The notes: generated by a model from the letters alone, not told the origin. Positions 52,657-63,532 are shown, numbered from the stretch's first letter. The stretch is DNA of 64,000 nucleotides from Bolinopsis microptera (GCF_026151205.1 NC_087072.1:22895603-22959602); one strand, 5' to 3'. A program made the numbers and translations.

Positions 52657-53790
52657 ATGGGGGAAGACAAAGTCCCTAGGTTAACAGATACAACGTGTTA
52701 TGGGGATTGGAAGAGAAGGGTTACTGTATGGGAAGTCTCAACGAGCACAACTAAGAACAAGAGAGCAGCTACCCTTATAACGTGTATGAGCGGTAGACCA
52801 GAGCAGGCTGCTATCCAACTCAAAATCGACGATTTGAAAGGAGAAGATGGAGTAAAGAAACTGATAGCAGAAATGGACAAACTGTTCCTACCAGACAATA
52901 CCCAGCAAGTGTTTAACGCTTTGGATGCTTTTTTGGAGTATAAAAGACCAGCTGATCTATCTATGGAAGACTACTGCAGGGAGTTTCACTACAAGAAGAA
53001 AATAGCAGAACAGATGAGCGACAAGACAGACATGTTTGATGATGGTGTCCTTGGCTATTTCCTACTCAAGAACAGTGGTCTTGAACAGAACAGTATGACC
53101 TTAATTAGAGCTACAGTGACGAAGCTCGAGCTCAGTTTGGTGGAAGGAGCTTTGAAGAGAACGTTTGGAACAGGACTATCAGGTACGCTGATGGGTTCTT
53201 CGGGACTGGGAACATCAGCTATGTCGATTAAACAAGAAGTGATGTACAATCGACACTCTTCAAGCGAGACTGATCAGTCAGGGGACTGTTCCTCAAGAAA
53301 TGCATCTACATCGCTCACTAGTTCAGATGAGGCAGAGAACGAGACCTTCTACAACAAAGACTCAAAATCGTATGGAAACAGAGGATCATACCATGGTTAT
53401 AAGGCAGGAAACAGTTTCAGCTCAAGAGGTAACTACAGAGGTAACTACAGCGGTGACTACAGAGGCAGAGGTAATTACCAAGGGAACTACAGCAACAGAG
53501 GAGGCAGATACGGCAGCAGAGGGGGTTCCAACTTCAGGGGAAGAGGAAAGTACAGTGTCCAGAACAACCAGCAGAACAACAGGAAGGATCAGAACTTTGT
53601 TTGTTTCTGGTGCGGGGGTGAAGGACATAAGATTGCAGACTGTCCCAAGAGACTAGCTGAGAAGTCTACGCAATACTTCCAGTCCTTGCTAACGTCCAAA
53701 ACAGTGAGACTTTCTTGTGCCATAAGACCTACAACGGTGCCTTGTTGGATTCAGGCGCTAGTGCTACAGTTTGTGGGGAACAGTGGATGA
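52657..53790 (+). CDS. gag: Copia gag (nucleocapsid-like, 377 aa)
   Basis: The ATG at 52657 follows the primer-binding site closely. The N-terminal two thirds match the Copia gag helical region in pattern (CYGDWKRRV, LDAFLEYKR, EDYCREFHYKK). A Gly/Arg/Tyr-rich stretch of RGNYRG and RGGR repeats follows (about residues 255-305), then a CCHC zinc knuckle, CFWCGGEGHKIADC (about 319-332). The last ~35 codons overlap the protease frame, so the functional gag probably ends earlier and the protease is reached by a -1 frame change between about 53640 and 53700. Confidence 0.88.
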   Translation: MGEDKVPRLTDTTCYGDWKRRVTVWEVSTSTTKNKRAATLITCMSGRPEQAAIQLKIDDLKGEDGVKKLIAEMDKLFLPDNTQQVFNALDAFLEYKRPADLSMEDYCREFHYKKKIAEQMSDKTDMFDDGVLGYFLLKNSGLEQNSMTLIRATVTKLELSLVEGALKRTFGTGLSGTLMGSSGLGTSAMSIKQEVMYNRHSSSETDQSGDCSSRNASTSLTSSDEAENETFYNKDSKSYGNRGSYHGYKAGNSFSSRGNYRGNYSGDYRGRGNYQGNYSNRGGRYGSRGGSNFRGRGKYSVQNNQQNNRKDQNFVCFWCGGEGHKIADCPKRLAEKSTQYFQSLLTSKTVRLSCAIRPTTVPCWIQALVLQFVGNSG

Positions 53791-54017
53791 CGAAGTTTGA
53801 GTATTCACTGACGACTAGGGAGAAGAAACTGGTGCAAGAAGAGCCGTGTCATCAAGTGTTCAGATTTGGTGACAGTGACCCCATCATATGTACGACGAGG
53901 AAGAACATACCCATAACCATCTGTGGGAATGATATCATGCTATGGACATACGTTGTGGAGAGTGACGTACCTTACTCTTGTCCAGAACAACTATGTCAAA
54001 GATGGGCTGTCAGATAG
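53640..54017 (+). CDS. Copia aspartic protease segment, in its own frame
   Basis: The open frame contains GALLDSGASATVCG, the DSG active-site triad of retroviral-type aspartic proteases, and a DIMLWTYVVESDVPY strand. It lies -1 relative to gag and is followed by a further -1 change near 53970-53985 before the integrase frame (LSRTTMSKMG continues it). One shift could be the natural gag-pol shift. The second looks like a one-base deletion. So this copy may be defective despite its young LTRs, or the base may be an assembly error. Confidence 0.8.
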
Positions 54018-57000
54018 ATTTCCAGAGGAGCGAAATCAAGGTATTTGGACGGACAAAGAAGCTTGTTATAACAGATTCTGGTCACATGATTATCCCCTTC
54101 GAAGCCAGAAAAGTGATCAAGTGTGATGAACCAGAACCAAGCCCAAAGACTAAGCCAGCTTCAACTGATCAAGCATCATACATTGTAGATTTGGAGAATA
54201 GTAAAAAGACGGCAGAACATCTACACAAGTATTTTGCCCACGGATCTGCTAACAAGATCAAAGAAGTTGTGTTAGAGTCAAGCTTGGAGAAGAAGAGCGA
54301 AGTGTGCAAAGAGCTTGATCTTATAGAAAAATCTTGTGATCAATGCCTGAGACACAAGAGTAAGAAGATACCGCATAGAAAAGTTGCTCTACCTGCAGGG
54401 AAAGCTTTCAACGAAAGAGTTGCGATGGATCTAAAGATGCTTGAGTCTGGGGATACTATTTTGCACATGATCGATTGTGTAACCCGATATGCAATGGCGA
54501 TCAGTGTAAAGAGCAAAACAGCTACTGAAATACTGGAGAAAATATTCAGAGTCTGGATCTCAGTATTTGGAAGACCTGGTCAGTTCTTAACTGACAACGG
54601 AGGAGAGTTTGTCAATCAAGAGTTTAACGAGATGTGCCAACTACTTGACATCGTTATCTCCACTAGTCCTGCAGAATCACCTTTCTGTAACGGTATGGTT
54701 GAGCGCCATAATGGCATCCTGGGAAAGATGATAGACTCAACTATGGGAGACACAGGATGTAGCTTGGAAACTGCGATTTCCTGGTCTGTAAATGCCAAGA
54801 ACACACTGACTAACGTGCAAGGATTCTCCCCAAGTCAGCTAGTGTTCGGCTACAATCCTAGCAACAGCAGCTTACTTGATGAAAGACTGAAGCTATCAGT
54901 CCTTAAGACTGAAACTACAAGCAAGTTGGTAGCTAATATGATAAACGCCAGGGATACAGCAAGAAAGAAGTTTGTACAACTTGAGAACACCAGCACCATC
55001 AAGAAAGCTCTTACTGAACGTGTGTATGCAGGGAGGAATAAACAGTATAAGAATGGAGATAATGTTTATTTCAAACGTGAGAAAAGCAAGTCATGGCAAG
55101 GACCTGCTGTGGTAGTTGGACAGATTGACAACATAATTGTTATCAAGCATGGGGGACTGCTATATCGTGTCCATCCTTGCAAGATAATAGAGAAGCACGA
55201 GGCTGACAGTCAGATTAATGGGGATGCAGAAGAAGGAAAATCTGATCAGTTGGAGGAGCCTGACACAGCAGCTGTCAAACGAATGCTATCAACACTGGAT
55301 AGTGATGCAGATCCAGATTCTGATAGCAACTACGACATCCTTGAACCCAGTGACTTGGTTCAAGAGCTGGAAGAAGACGAGATTCAAAGACCCTCGGAAG
55401 AACAGAGTCAGGTGGGAGTTGGAGGACAAAAACCCTCTGAAAAGCAGAATCAGACGGGAGTTGGAGTTCCCAGAATGAGCCAGAACGCTGCTAAGCCTAA
55501 TACAGGAAGTACACCTTCGCAATCCAGCGGATGGAAGCCTGTGCCAACTTCTAACGGAAAGTTGAAACTGAAGAAAGATGATGTGATACGGTACAAGAAT
55601 AGTAATGAAGAAGAATGGAAAAATGGTATCATCATCGGCAGAGCTGGTAAGGCTACTGGGAAGATGAAGAACGAGTTTAACATCTTGACAGAAGATATAG
55701 AAGACCCAGAACCCATACTGCTTGATAAAGTTGAGGTTGAGGTACAAGGTACCTACCACCTTGTAACGGATGTTGAAAAGGACGACCCAGCTCTCATCAA
55801 GGCTAAAGAGGAGGAGATCAAGAGATTTCAAGAATTCGACGTGTTTGTTGAAGTTAAAGACCATGGACAAACCAGTGTAACGTCTAGGTGGGTCATAACT
55901 TCAAAAGGAGATGGAAAGTACAAGGCAAGACTAGTTGCCAGAGGATTCCAAGAAGAACTTAACGGACAGTCCGATGCTCCGACTGTGAATAAAATTAGTA
56001 AGAGGCTCATGTTCACAGTTGCTGCATGCCGAAAATGGGAAGTAAAGAGTTTAGATGTAACAAGTGCTTTTCTCCAAGCAGATGAACTCGACAGGGAGAT
56101 TTTTGTCAAACCACCAACTGACATAAGGAGAAAAGGCATTGTTTGGAAGCTAAAGAAACCACTTTACGGTTTGGGTGATAGTGCTAGAAGATGGTATCTA
56201 ACTTTAAGAGATAGACTCATAGAGGCTGGATGTGTTATCTCAGTTCTAGATCAGTCAGTATTCAGGTACTATGATGAGAGGAATAGTTTGTGTGGTATCA
56301 TAGTAACCCACGTTGATGATCTACTGTATGCTGGGAACACCAAGTTCCAGAGAGAGATTATGAGAAAAGTACTGTCATCCTTCAAGATATCAAGAATGAA
56401 CGGAAAAGATTTCACATACCTTGGATGGTCAATAACTCAAGAAGATGGTTACATATCTGTGAATCAGCGAGAATACTGCAAGTCCATTGAACCTGTAACT
56501 GTCAACTCAAAATCGCCTAAAGACAGTGAGCGTTTCTTGAATGATTCAGAGAAGACCAAATATCAAGAAACATTGGGGAAGTTGTTATGGCTAAGTAGTC
56601 AAACCAGACCTGACCTCAGCTATGACACGATGGAACTGTCGACCTACACAAGTTCAGCTAAAGTCAAACACCTCAGTATTCTTAACAAGGTCGTTAAGAA
56701 AGTTAACTATGGACCCCAAGAGATCAAATATACCGAAATGGATATTGATCAAGGTGAACTGCAAGTAATATTCTACTCAGATGCCAGTTTGGGTAACCTG
56801 CCCAACAAGATAGACAGTGGGAGAGGCTATCTAGTCTTTATATCTGATGGAAGGCGAGCTTCACTTGTTGCCTGGTCTAGTAACAAGATCAAGAGGGTAG
56901 TTCACTCTGTGTTTGGAGCAGAAACTTTGGGATGTGTAGATGGTTGTTCAGCAGCCATTTATGTCAGACAACTGATATCAGAGATACTCTACGATGATCC

Positions 57001-57253
57001 TACAAAGGCAGTCATACCTATTGTTGGATATGTGGATTCCAATCAGCTTTACCAACAGGTTACATCTACAAAACAGTGTCTAGACATGAGAATGAGGCTA
57101 GACATAGCTGGTATCAGACAGACAGTGAAATCAGGAGAAGTTCAAGCTATCAAGTGGATTCCTACTAAAGAGATGCTTGCTGATTGTCTCACAAAGAAGA
57201 ACGCAGACTGCAGTAAACTGAAGATCACTCTTGAGAGAGGAAGATTCTGTTGA
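53978..57253 (+). CDS. pol: Copia pol: integrase, reverse transcriptase, RNase H (1091 aa open frame)
   Basis: The start is the edge of the open frame, not a natural start. The integrase has the HHCC zinc site (HLHKYFAHG ... CDQCLRH) and the DDE core with MDLKM, TDNGGEF (about 203-209) and the Glu in NGMVERHNG. A variable acidic linker (about 410-560) follows. The reverse transcriptase has SRWVITSKGDG, KARLVARGFQ, LDVTSAFLQA, KPLYGL and the catalytic HVDDLLYAG (about 776). RNase H has FYSDASLG, GAETLG and the terminal LADCLTKK. No stop interrupts it, so the enzymes appear intact. Confidence 0.93.
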   Translation: MSRTTMSKMGCQIDFQRSEIKVFGRTKKLVITDSGHMIIPFEARKVIKCDEPEPSPKTKPASTDQASYIVDLENSKKTAEHLHKYFAHGSANKIKEVVLESSLEKKSEVCKELDLIEKSCDQCLRHKSKKIPHRKVALPAGKAFNERVAMDLKMLESGDTILHMIDCVTRYAMAISVKSKTATEILEKIFRVWISVFGRPGQFLTDNGGEFVNQEFNEMCQLLDIVISTSPAESPFCNGMVERHNGILGKMIDSTMGDTGCSLETAISWSVNAKNTLTNVQGFSPSQLVFGYNPSNSSLLDERLKLSVLKTETTSKLVANMINARDTARKKFVQLENTSTIKKALTERVYAGRNKQYKNGDNVYFKREKSKSWQGPAVVVGQIDNIIVIKHGGLLYRVHPCKIIEKHEADSQINGDAEEGKSDQLEEPDTAAVKRMLSTLDSDADPDSDSNYDILEPSDLVQELEEDEIQRPSEEQSQVGVGGQKPSEKQNQTGVGVPRMSQNAAKPNTGSTPSQSSGWKPVPTSNGKLKLKKDDVIRYKNSNEEEWKNGIIIGRAGKATGKMKNEFNILTEDIEDPEPILLDKVEVEVQGTYHLVTDVEKDDPALIKAKEEEIKRFQEFDVFVEVKDHGQTSVTSRWVITSKGDGKYKARLVARGFQEELNGQSDAPTVNKISKRLMFTVAACRKWEVKSLDVTSAFLQADELDREIFVKPPTDIRRKGIVWKLKKPLYGLGDSARRWYLTLRDRLIEAGCVISVLDQSVFRYYDERNSLCGIIVTHVDDLLYAGNTKFQREIMRKVLSSFKISRMNGKDFTYLGWSITQEDGYISVNQREYCKSIEPVTVNSKSPKDSERFLNDSEKTKYQETLGKLLWLSSQTRPDLSYDTMELSTYTSSAKVKHLSILNKVVKKVNYGPQEIKYTEMDIDQGELQVIFYSDASLGNLPNKIDSGRGYLVFISDGRRASLVAWSSNKIKRVVHSVFGAETLGCVDGCSAAIYVRQLISEILYDDPTKAVIPIVGYVDSNQLYQQVTSTKQCLDMRMRLDIAGIRQTVKSGEVQAIKWIPTKEMLADCLTKKNADCSKLKITLERGRFC

Positions 57254-58536
57254 TTATTTTGTTGAACTACTGAAGATATGGAGGAAGTTTTGTATTAAAA
57301 ATGTATGATTTTCAATGTTTTATCTGATATATTTTGTTGTAATGCTCAAATTATTTACCAATTTCTTACGTGTCATATGTATTTTGTTAAATTATTACCA
57401 GTATAACGACTTTTTACCTACTATTATGTGACCTTGTAAGAGATATTTACTTTTAAAAGTTGTATTTTGCGGTACAGACTACCGTGTATTGTAGTTGTAA
57501 TATCAGTCTTTAACGACGTTTTAACGGATTTATATTTGTAATGACACTTTTAACTTTGTATTATGTAACTTTTATTTAACTTTTACGATGATATTATGAT
57601 GATGAGATTAGTGTTCATGATTTTTTTTACTCTAGAATATTCGATTGTAATTCATATTTCGATAATTACCTACTTTTATTACCCTAACATAACTTTACAG
57701 GAAACAATAAAACACCTTTTATTTCAGAATCTGTACGGAGTCTTGTTCGTCTAGTCGGTTAATTCGGTCAGTTATGTCATTAGTTTTTAACACTACTAAT
57801 ACTAATAAACTAATACACATCATTTCATCACAATATTTGTAACTTTTAAATATCATCTTTTAACTTGATTATTTTTAATCTTTTAAACATAAAATTTTTG
57901 GGTTGGTAACATTGTAAATTTTTTGAATCTTGCTATTGAATACTGAACAGAATTCAAATAGAGCAGCTAAGTTGTTTATAAGGCGGAGACACTTTGTCTG
58001 GTCGCCAGCGGGGTCGTACCACGATCGTTAGCTGCAGTGTATGCCTGAAATAGAGTTCTGATTAGTATCTTGACACAAGTATCACGTGATCTAGTTTTGG
58101 GATGTTTCTCGTGTTACGTTTTTTAGTGATCGCTTGACAGGGTTTTGTCAGCATGTTTAACTTGCGAGGAGCTTGACAGCGGTGTCAAGTGATGTGATCC
58201 TTAGAGCTTGTTAGTTTGGGAGCGTATTTTAAGATTTTAGTATTGATAATGTCTTAGTTTCTAGTCTTTCTGTGAAGGAAACATGTTCTTGAGGCGTGTT
58301 TGGCAGGCTATTTACCCCGAAATAATAACTCGTGGTATGGGACGCGAGATTTCGTGGGCACTAGCTTGTCGCGGCCGCTGGAAAATGTTTTCTCAGAGAA
58401 GATTTTGAGTACTTGTCGTAGCGCGCAGGAACCTTCTTGTGTGAAGTAGACCTAATTTTATGTCATTTTCGTTTTAATTTTTACGCGCGCACGAAGCGCT
58501 AGTTTTAGTCTTTTCAAAACTTTAAAATAGGGGGAG
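57254..58536 (+). other. Long untranslated stretch between Copia pol and the 3' LTR, with polypurine tract
   Basis: Copia elements usually have pol ending close to the 3' LTR; here 1.28 kb intervene with no ORF. The first half is AT-rich; the second (about 57960-58500) is GC-richer and contains CGCGAG and GCGCGC pieces. It ends in AAAATAGGGGGAG immediately before the LTR, which is a good polypurine tract for plus-strand priming. Confidence 0.75.
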
Positions 58537-59330
58537 TATCATATTTTACCTTTAAGTTATTATATTCATAGACATGTCTGAGTGGTTATGTTTTGTTGTT
58601 TCACACACACTCATTCCCTTAGCATGTAAATACAACAAGGATGTAAATATAGAGGATTCAGGTGAACGGAACGAGAGCTAACCCTGAAGGGCAGGTAGTG
58701 TAATGTTTAGCTTATTTTGGTTTCTATGTAGTAGTTTCAGTTTCTTTGTAGTAGTTCCTTTAGTCCTAGGTTTGTAGTTTTGGGGTTACTACTTTCTAAC
58801 ATACTTTCTTATATTTACAGGGTTGTTTTTAGTTCTAGTGAGTGTCTGCTGCTGTAAGAGTGAAAGCCAGACAAGTCAAGTTCCAGTGTGTGTGTGTGTC
58901 ACGGGGACCACACAGAAGAACCTAAAGAGAAGATCTAGTGTTTGTGAGTAAGGGAATATCACAACACGTTCACATCACTTCTGGGGAAGTGATAGAAGAA
59001 TTAGTTTCTAAGAAGTTAGAAGAAGTTAGAAGAAGTAGTTTATAAGAAGTTTGAACTGTTATTAAGAAGGATTTACAGTTTTGGGAAGATTTGTTTGTAA
59101 TCACATTACCACACCACTCACGAGGTTAAGTGAGTGAGAGTTGTGTTTGAGGTCTGTGTAGAGTGACGTGCAGTGATAGTGAGTGCAGCGTTAGTGTGCT
59201 AACCCATTACCAATTTGTTAACAATTCATTTACTAACCTATTTAACCAATTGTTACCAATTTAGTTACTAACCCAAATTACAACTTGTTTTACTTTGTCT
59301 CCCGTGATTGATCAGAATACACAATTAACA
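58537..59330 (+). repeat. Copia 3' LTR
   Basis: Nearly identical to 51829-52625: GAACGGAACG against GAACTGAACG, TTACCAATTTG against TTACCCATTTG, and a 3-bp deletion at AGTAGTTTATAAG. It is followed by GGCTG, the target duplication. Confidence 0.93.
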
Positions 59331-59335
59331 GGCTG

Positions 59336-60404
59336 TGCCCTTACCATAATTAAACTGAACCATTGCCTGATACGATGTAAACAAGAGTGTTGGATAGGTG
59401 AGCCGCGCAAGCGCTCGCGCATTTGTGTCGCTCTGACAAATAGCACTTGAATAATTTAGCTACCAAGACGTAAATCGCGCGTTACGTAAAGTATTATTTT
59501 TCCCTTCGGATAAAGTGAACGTTACACCCGCGTGTAACCTGCTTTAATGTTTTGTGTGCATGTGTGGTGGAGTGAGTGTATAATGTAATGATTGAATGAA
59601 TCTTTTTTCTTTCAAATTGATTTTTCAAAATGAAAGTGATTGTGCAACCATTCTTGTTTTAGGTCCATCTTTGGTATTTTCAATTCCAAAGTTTACCAAG
59701 GTACTTCTATAATAAATATATAAATTCGTTTTGTGAAGAGAGATGAAATATAATTTTCATGGAGACCACTCAAGGGCCAAGTTTCACCTTTGAGCAATGT
59801 CTCCTCATTTGACCCAATGATCGGAGGGAGCTAAATGAGGGGCTCTGGCATAATATCAAGAATCTTCTAAGGACACCCCTTCAGTACATGATCTACATTG
59901 TACTGTATCGTAAAGCAGGGAATTTAAGCATTGAGCATGGAACATTTGTGCAGAACGGCCTAAACTGGAATCATAATTTGAAAAGCCTCGATCTTGATTA
60001 CACACTACACAGGTCTCAATATTTTGATTCACAAATATATTCAATTCATATTTGGAAAGATTTTGTATCAGAAAAGATGGTTAAAAACGTACATTTAAGA
60101 ATACAATCCGATCCTTTGAATCATGAACATACTCAGTTCATGTTCTGGTATGAACTAAAATTAGAGCACGGTAATTTTTAAAATGTAGGTCTGTAATCAT
60201 TTAGAACGAAATTAATAATGACTATCTATAATAATTAATAATTACAACTTTTATAAACCGCCTTATAGCTAAATCATATAACTCGATATAATTTAATCCT
60301 GGAGATAAACTCCATTGCTTTCTAAAGCGGCTCTTACATTAACTGAGCTTAGTTTAATTGAAAATTAGACATGACAAGTTCATTTTACTTATGTAAATGC
60401 AAAA
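59336..60404. other. Spacer between the Copia element and the LINE, no gene assigned
   Basis: A plus-strand open frame (59888-60181, about 97 codons) and a shorter minus-strand one overlap here. The minus-strand frame has CVVCNQDRG and CRSC, reminiscent of a zinc finger but too short to judge. Neither has a clear start, splice context or family match. The right part should be the 3' UTR of the minus-strand LINE. Confidence 0.4.
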
Positions 60405-63302
60405 TCAATCAAATGCTAGAGAAAAGAAGTATGTTTTAAGTTTGGTCTTGAAAGATGTAACTGACTCAGCTGATCTTATGTCGTATGGCAAGGAATTAAA
60501 TACTTTAACTGCACAGTGACTAAAAGCTTTCTCTGTGTTTACATAGTTAGGAGAGGGCGGAAAACTAAGGTAAAAATAATCATTATCAAGACGTACATTT
60601 TTAAAACTTTGCTGCCTAGGAGATATCAACTCTTTTAAGTAAGGAGGAGCTATATTATTTAAACACTTGTAGGCAAGTAGGGCAATCTTAAAATCTATTC
60701 TAAATCTAACTGGTAGAAAATGAACTTTCTTAAGTAGTGGAGTAGTGTGTGCCTTTCTTCCTCTCCCGAAAATAAATCTTACAGCAGAATTTTGCACCTT
60801 CTGTAAACGACTTAAATCATAAGAGCTCAGTCCAAAATATACGCTATTGCAATAATCAATTCTAGAGAGTACTAGAGCATGAACAAGCTGAATCTTAAGG
60901 TTAAAAGACAGTTTTGATGCAATAAACCACAAATTTCTGATCTGAATATTACATGCTTGAACCACTGACGTAATCTGATCACTCATTGAAAGATAACTGT
61001 CCAAATACAGCCCAAGACTCTTCACAGTTCCACTAACAACATGTGGCTCTTGATCCTTAACAATCTGTAGAGAGGCTGGAATATTTTTTGAGTCAAATTT
61101 AGAGGATATAACGATGACTTCAGTCTTAGAAGAATTCAGTTGAAGGAAATTGTTTGTCATCCATTTCTTGATATCAGACATACAGTGTTCCATATTGTGC
61201 TCTAGCTGTGATGGGTCATCAGAATCAAGAGTGAAATACAGCTGGGTGTCATCAGCATACAAATGAATACAGCACCCATGCATACTTGCAATGTTCTCAA
61301 GATCTTTGGTGTACAATATGAATAGCAGGGGGCCAAGGATTGAACCTTGTGGCACACCTATCTCAAGAACAGTTGATGAGGAAGACGAATCCTGGACTTT
61401 GACACAAAATGAACGGTTAGCCAAGTAGGACCTGATCCATGTAAGAGCAATGCCTGTAATGCCATAAGCAGATCTTAGCTTCTTGATTAATCTTGGGTGA
61501 TTGACAGTATCAAAGGCAGCACTCAAATCTAGAAGTAAAAGAACAACTTTAGTTTTCTTGTCAATAGTTATCAAGATGTCGTTATGGATTCTGGTTGTTG
61601 CAGTTTCACAGCTATGAAACTTCCTATAGCCGGACTGAACTTTAGAAAGCAAGTTGTTATCCTCAAGATAACTGGTTAGCTGTATAGATACACACTTCTC
61701 AATGATTTTTGACAAGAATGAGAGATTGCTAATAGGCCTATAGTTAGATAGAGATTCACCGTCAAGGCCACGTTTCTTCAAACTTGGACGAATGAGAGCC
61801 TCCTTAAGTTTTATAGGAAACTCACCTTTAACTAATGATTCATTGACTATAAATGAGATCAGAGGAAGGAGTTCTGGGAGACACTTGATGAGAATCTTTG
61901 TAGGTATGGGGTCAAGATCACAGAATTTGTTGGACATATTCTTTATGATGCTTACTAGTTCCTCATCAGACACATGACGGAATTGTACTATCTTTGGGCT
62001 ATTAGAAAGAGGAACAGATTCATCTGAGTTAGGAGAATCTTCAAGGGATTGTTGTTCTAAATAAATGTTGTTGTATATGTTGTCGACCTTTGATTTAAAG
62101 AACTGTGCAAAGTTGTTAGCACTCTCAAGATTTGAAGAGCAAGAAGGTGTAGTAGTACTAACTTTTTCTTTATTGAGCAACTTATTAACGATGGAATAAG
62201 TCTTTTTAGCATCACCTGCACTATCTTGTAACCTTGTTTTGTAGAAGTGATCTCTTGTGGATACAATGACTGAGGATGCTCTCTCTGATGCTTTCCTGTA
62301 CAGTCGTTTATAATCTGGGCAATCATGATTCTTTTGATACAGTCTCTCAATCTTTCTTCTCATTGCTTTTGCTTGTTGACAGTGTGTAGACCACCATTCA
62401 GCGTTATGATCTTTTCTTGGGATGAAAGTTTTTTCTTTAGCATGCTTGTCCAAAATACTGCTCAACTCAGACTCATAGATATCAACTGCACTATCGAGGT
62501 CATTGAAGCAATCAGTGTCACATAGTTTTGACTTAAGAATGTCCTCAACAAAAGCATCTAGGTCTATGCAAGCAATGTTTCTGTAAGTAATTGGTTCTAG
62601 AGTGCCTATGGGTGCTGGAGATACATTGCAATTAAAAGCAACAAAGTAGTGGTCAGACGATGTGCCAGAATCAGTAATGACAGGATCTAGAACTTCAATG
62701 CAATCGTGAGTAAAAGAACCATCCCTGGTAATTACAAGATCTAATATGCCCCCATCTCTGTGTGTTGCAGCTGAAATTTGTTGCACCCACCCACAAGACT
62801 TAAGTAGTGAATTAAACCTTTGTGCAACTGAATCATTTTCGTCTTCAATGTGGATATTAAAATCACCCATGATCAAGGGCTTTCCAGGTTTGTCTACTAA
62901 ATCAACCAAGAGTTGCTCAAAGTCAGTTAGAAATTGGGGGATGTTAGCACTCTGAGATGTGGAGGTGCCAGAACGGTAAATTGAAACAATTCGTAGTATA
63001 TCTCCAGAAGATGATTTGAAGGTACATTCACAAGACTCAAACGTTTTGAATCGCTTGCACTTCTGAGGAGTCACTTTAAGACTTTTCTTATATAGAACAG
63101 CAACACCTCCTCCCCGCCCAGCTCTTGGCTGGCTATGAATGGAATATCCAAGTTCTTTCATCTCAGAAAACTTAGCATTGTCATCTTTTCTCAGCCAAGT
63201 TTCTGTAACACAGCAAATATCCGTATCAAAGTCTTCAAGCAATTGCATGACTCCAGCAGTTTTATTGCATATGGATCTGCAATTGAACAGGGCAAAGTTC
63301 AT
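60405..63302 (-). CDS. LINE ORF2 of L2/CR1 type, intact (965 aa)
   Basis: From ATG 63302 the product starts at once with the endonuclease (MNFALFNCRSI). It continues with CCVTETW (E34), MGDFNIH (about 145), LDLVITRD and SDHYFVAF. The reverse transcriptase follows with NYRPISNLSFLSKIIEK, LLDLSAAFDTVNH, IGVPQGSILGPLLF and the catalytic YADDTQLYF (about 680). It then has the typical C-terminal block with SRIDYCNSVYFGL and LLKKVHFLPVRFRI. No stop is present, so this copy could be active. It is on the strand opposite to the Copia element and differs in sequence from the LINE in TMEM214. Confidence 0.93.
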   Translation of the reverse strand: MNFALFNCRSICNKTAGVMQLLEDFDTDICCVTETWLRKDDNAKFSEMKELGYSIHSQPRAGRGGGVAVLYKKSLKVTPQKCKRFKTFESCECTFKSSSGDILRIVSIYRSGTSTSQSANIPQFLTDFEQLLVDLVDKPGKPLIMGDFNIHIEDENDSVAQRFNSLLKSCGWVQQISAATHRDGGILDLVITRDGSFTHDCIEVLDPVITDSGTSSDHYFVAFNCNVSPAPIGTLEPITYRNIACIDLDAFVEDILKSKLCDTDCFNDLDSAVDIYESELSSILDKHAKEKTFIPRKDHNAEWWSTHCQQAKAMRRKIERLYQKNHDCPDYKRLYRKASERASSVIVSTRDHFYKTRLQDSAGDAKKTYSIVNKLLNKEKVSTTTPSCSSNLESANNFAQFFKSKVDNIYNNIYLEQQSLEDSPNSDESVPLSNSPKIVQFRHVSDEELVSIIKNMSNKFCDLDPIPTKILIKCLPELLPLISFIVNESLVKGEFPIKLKEALIRPSLKKRGLDGESLSNYRPISNLSFLSKIIEKCVSIQLTSYLEDNNLLSKVQSGYRKFHSCETATTRIHNDILITIDKKTKVVLLLLDLSAAFDTVNHPRLIKKLRSAYGITGIALTWIRSYLANRSFCVKVQDSSSSSTVLEIGVPQGSILGPLLFILYTKDLENIASMHGCCIHLYADDTQLYFTLDSDDPSQLEHNMEHCMSDIKKWMTNNFLQLNSSKTEVIVISSKFDSKNIPASLQIVKDQEPHVVSGTVKSLGLYLDSYLSMSDQITSVVQACNIQIRNLWFIASKLSFNLKIQLVHALVLSRIDYCNSVYFGLSSYDLSRLQKVQNSAVRFIFGRGRKAHTTPLLKKVHFLPVRFRIDFKIALLAYKCLNNIAPPYLKELISPRQQSFKNVRLDNDYFYLSFPPSPNYVNTEKAFSHCAVKVFNSLPYDIRSAESVTSFKTKLKTYFFSLAFD

Positions 63303-63331
63303 ACTCTGACATTCTGACTTAGAGTTTGTAG

Positions 63332-63532
63332 CTAGTTTTTTGAAGTAAGGATGTTTTGTTTATACCGATTCAATGCCTGTTGCATGATGGGACACTGCTC
63401 TGAGCTGGAATGGTGAGTGTTACAGTGAGATGAGACTCTTGGATCTTTTGACAGACTGCAATTGCGACATCTATGTCTGCTAGCTATATCCTTGCAGAAA
63501 TCACACTCACACCTAAAGTGCACGCATTGCAA
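63332..63532 (-). CDS. Cys/His-rich fragment upstream of the LINE ORF2 (possible end of ORF1)
   Basis: A 66-codon frame with CECDFCKDI, HRCRNC, HCNTHH and EQC forms several C-x2-C and C/H pairs. These would suit a zinc-binding knuckle or PHD-like finger. Zinc knuckles or PHD-like fingers are known in ORF1 proteins of CR1/L2 relatives. It ends with a stop 30 bp before the ORF2 ATG. A fragment of a larger protein is more likely than a separate gene. Confidence 0.5.
   Translation of the reverse strand: MQCVHFRCECDFCKDIASRHRCRNCSLSKDPRVSSHCNTHHSSSEQCPIMQQALNRYKQNILTSKN

Larger units (their letters stand above)
51824..59335 (+). mobile_element. Copia-type LTR retrotransposon with 5-bp target duplication
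   Basis: The LTRs are 51829-52625 and 58537-59330; the target duplication GGCTG is at 51824-51828 and 59331-59335. The order gag, protease, integrase, reverse transcriptase, RNase H is that of Ty1/Copia elements. By eye the LTRs differ only by two substitutions and one 3-bp indel over nearly 800 bp, so the insertion is recent. The element stands between the MITE and a LINE, on the strand opposite to NEMF. Confidence 0.95.

Noticed and set aside
53300-53656. 118-codon ORF overlapping gag
   Set aside because: It is an alternate frame of the Gly/Arg-rich part of gag; the low-complexity Thr/Glu translation is an artefact.
59856-60181. Zinc-finger-like minus-strand frame and overlapping plus-strand frame near 60 kb
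   Set aside because: Both are short, overlap each other, and lack starts or splice sites that would define a gene.
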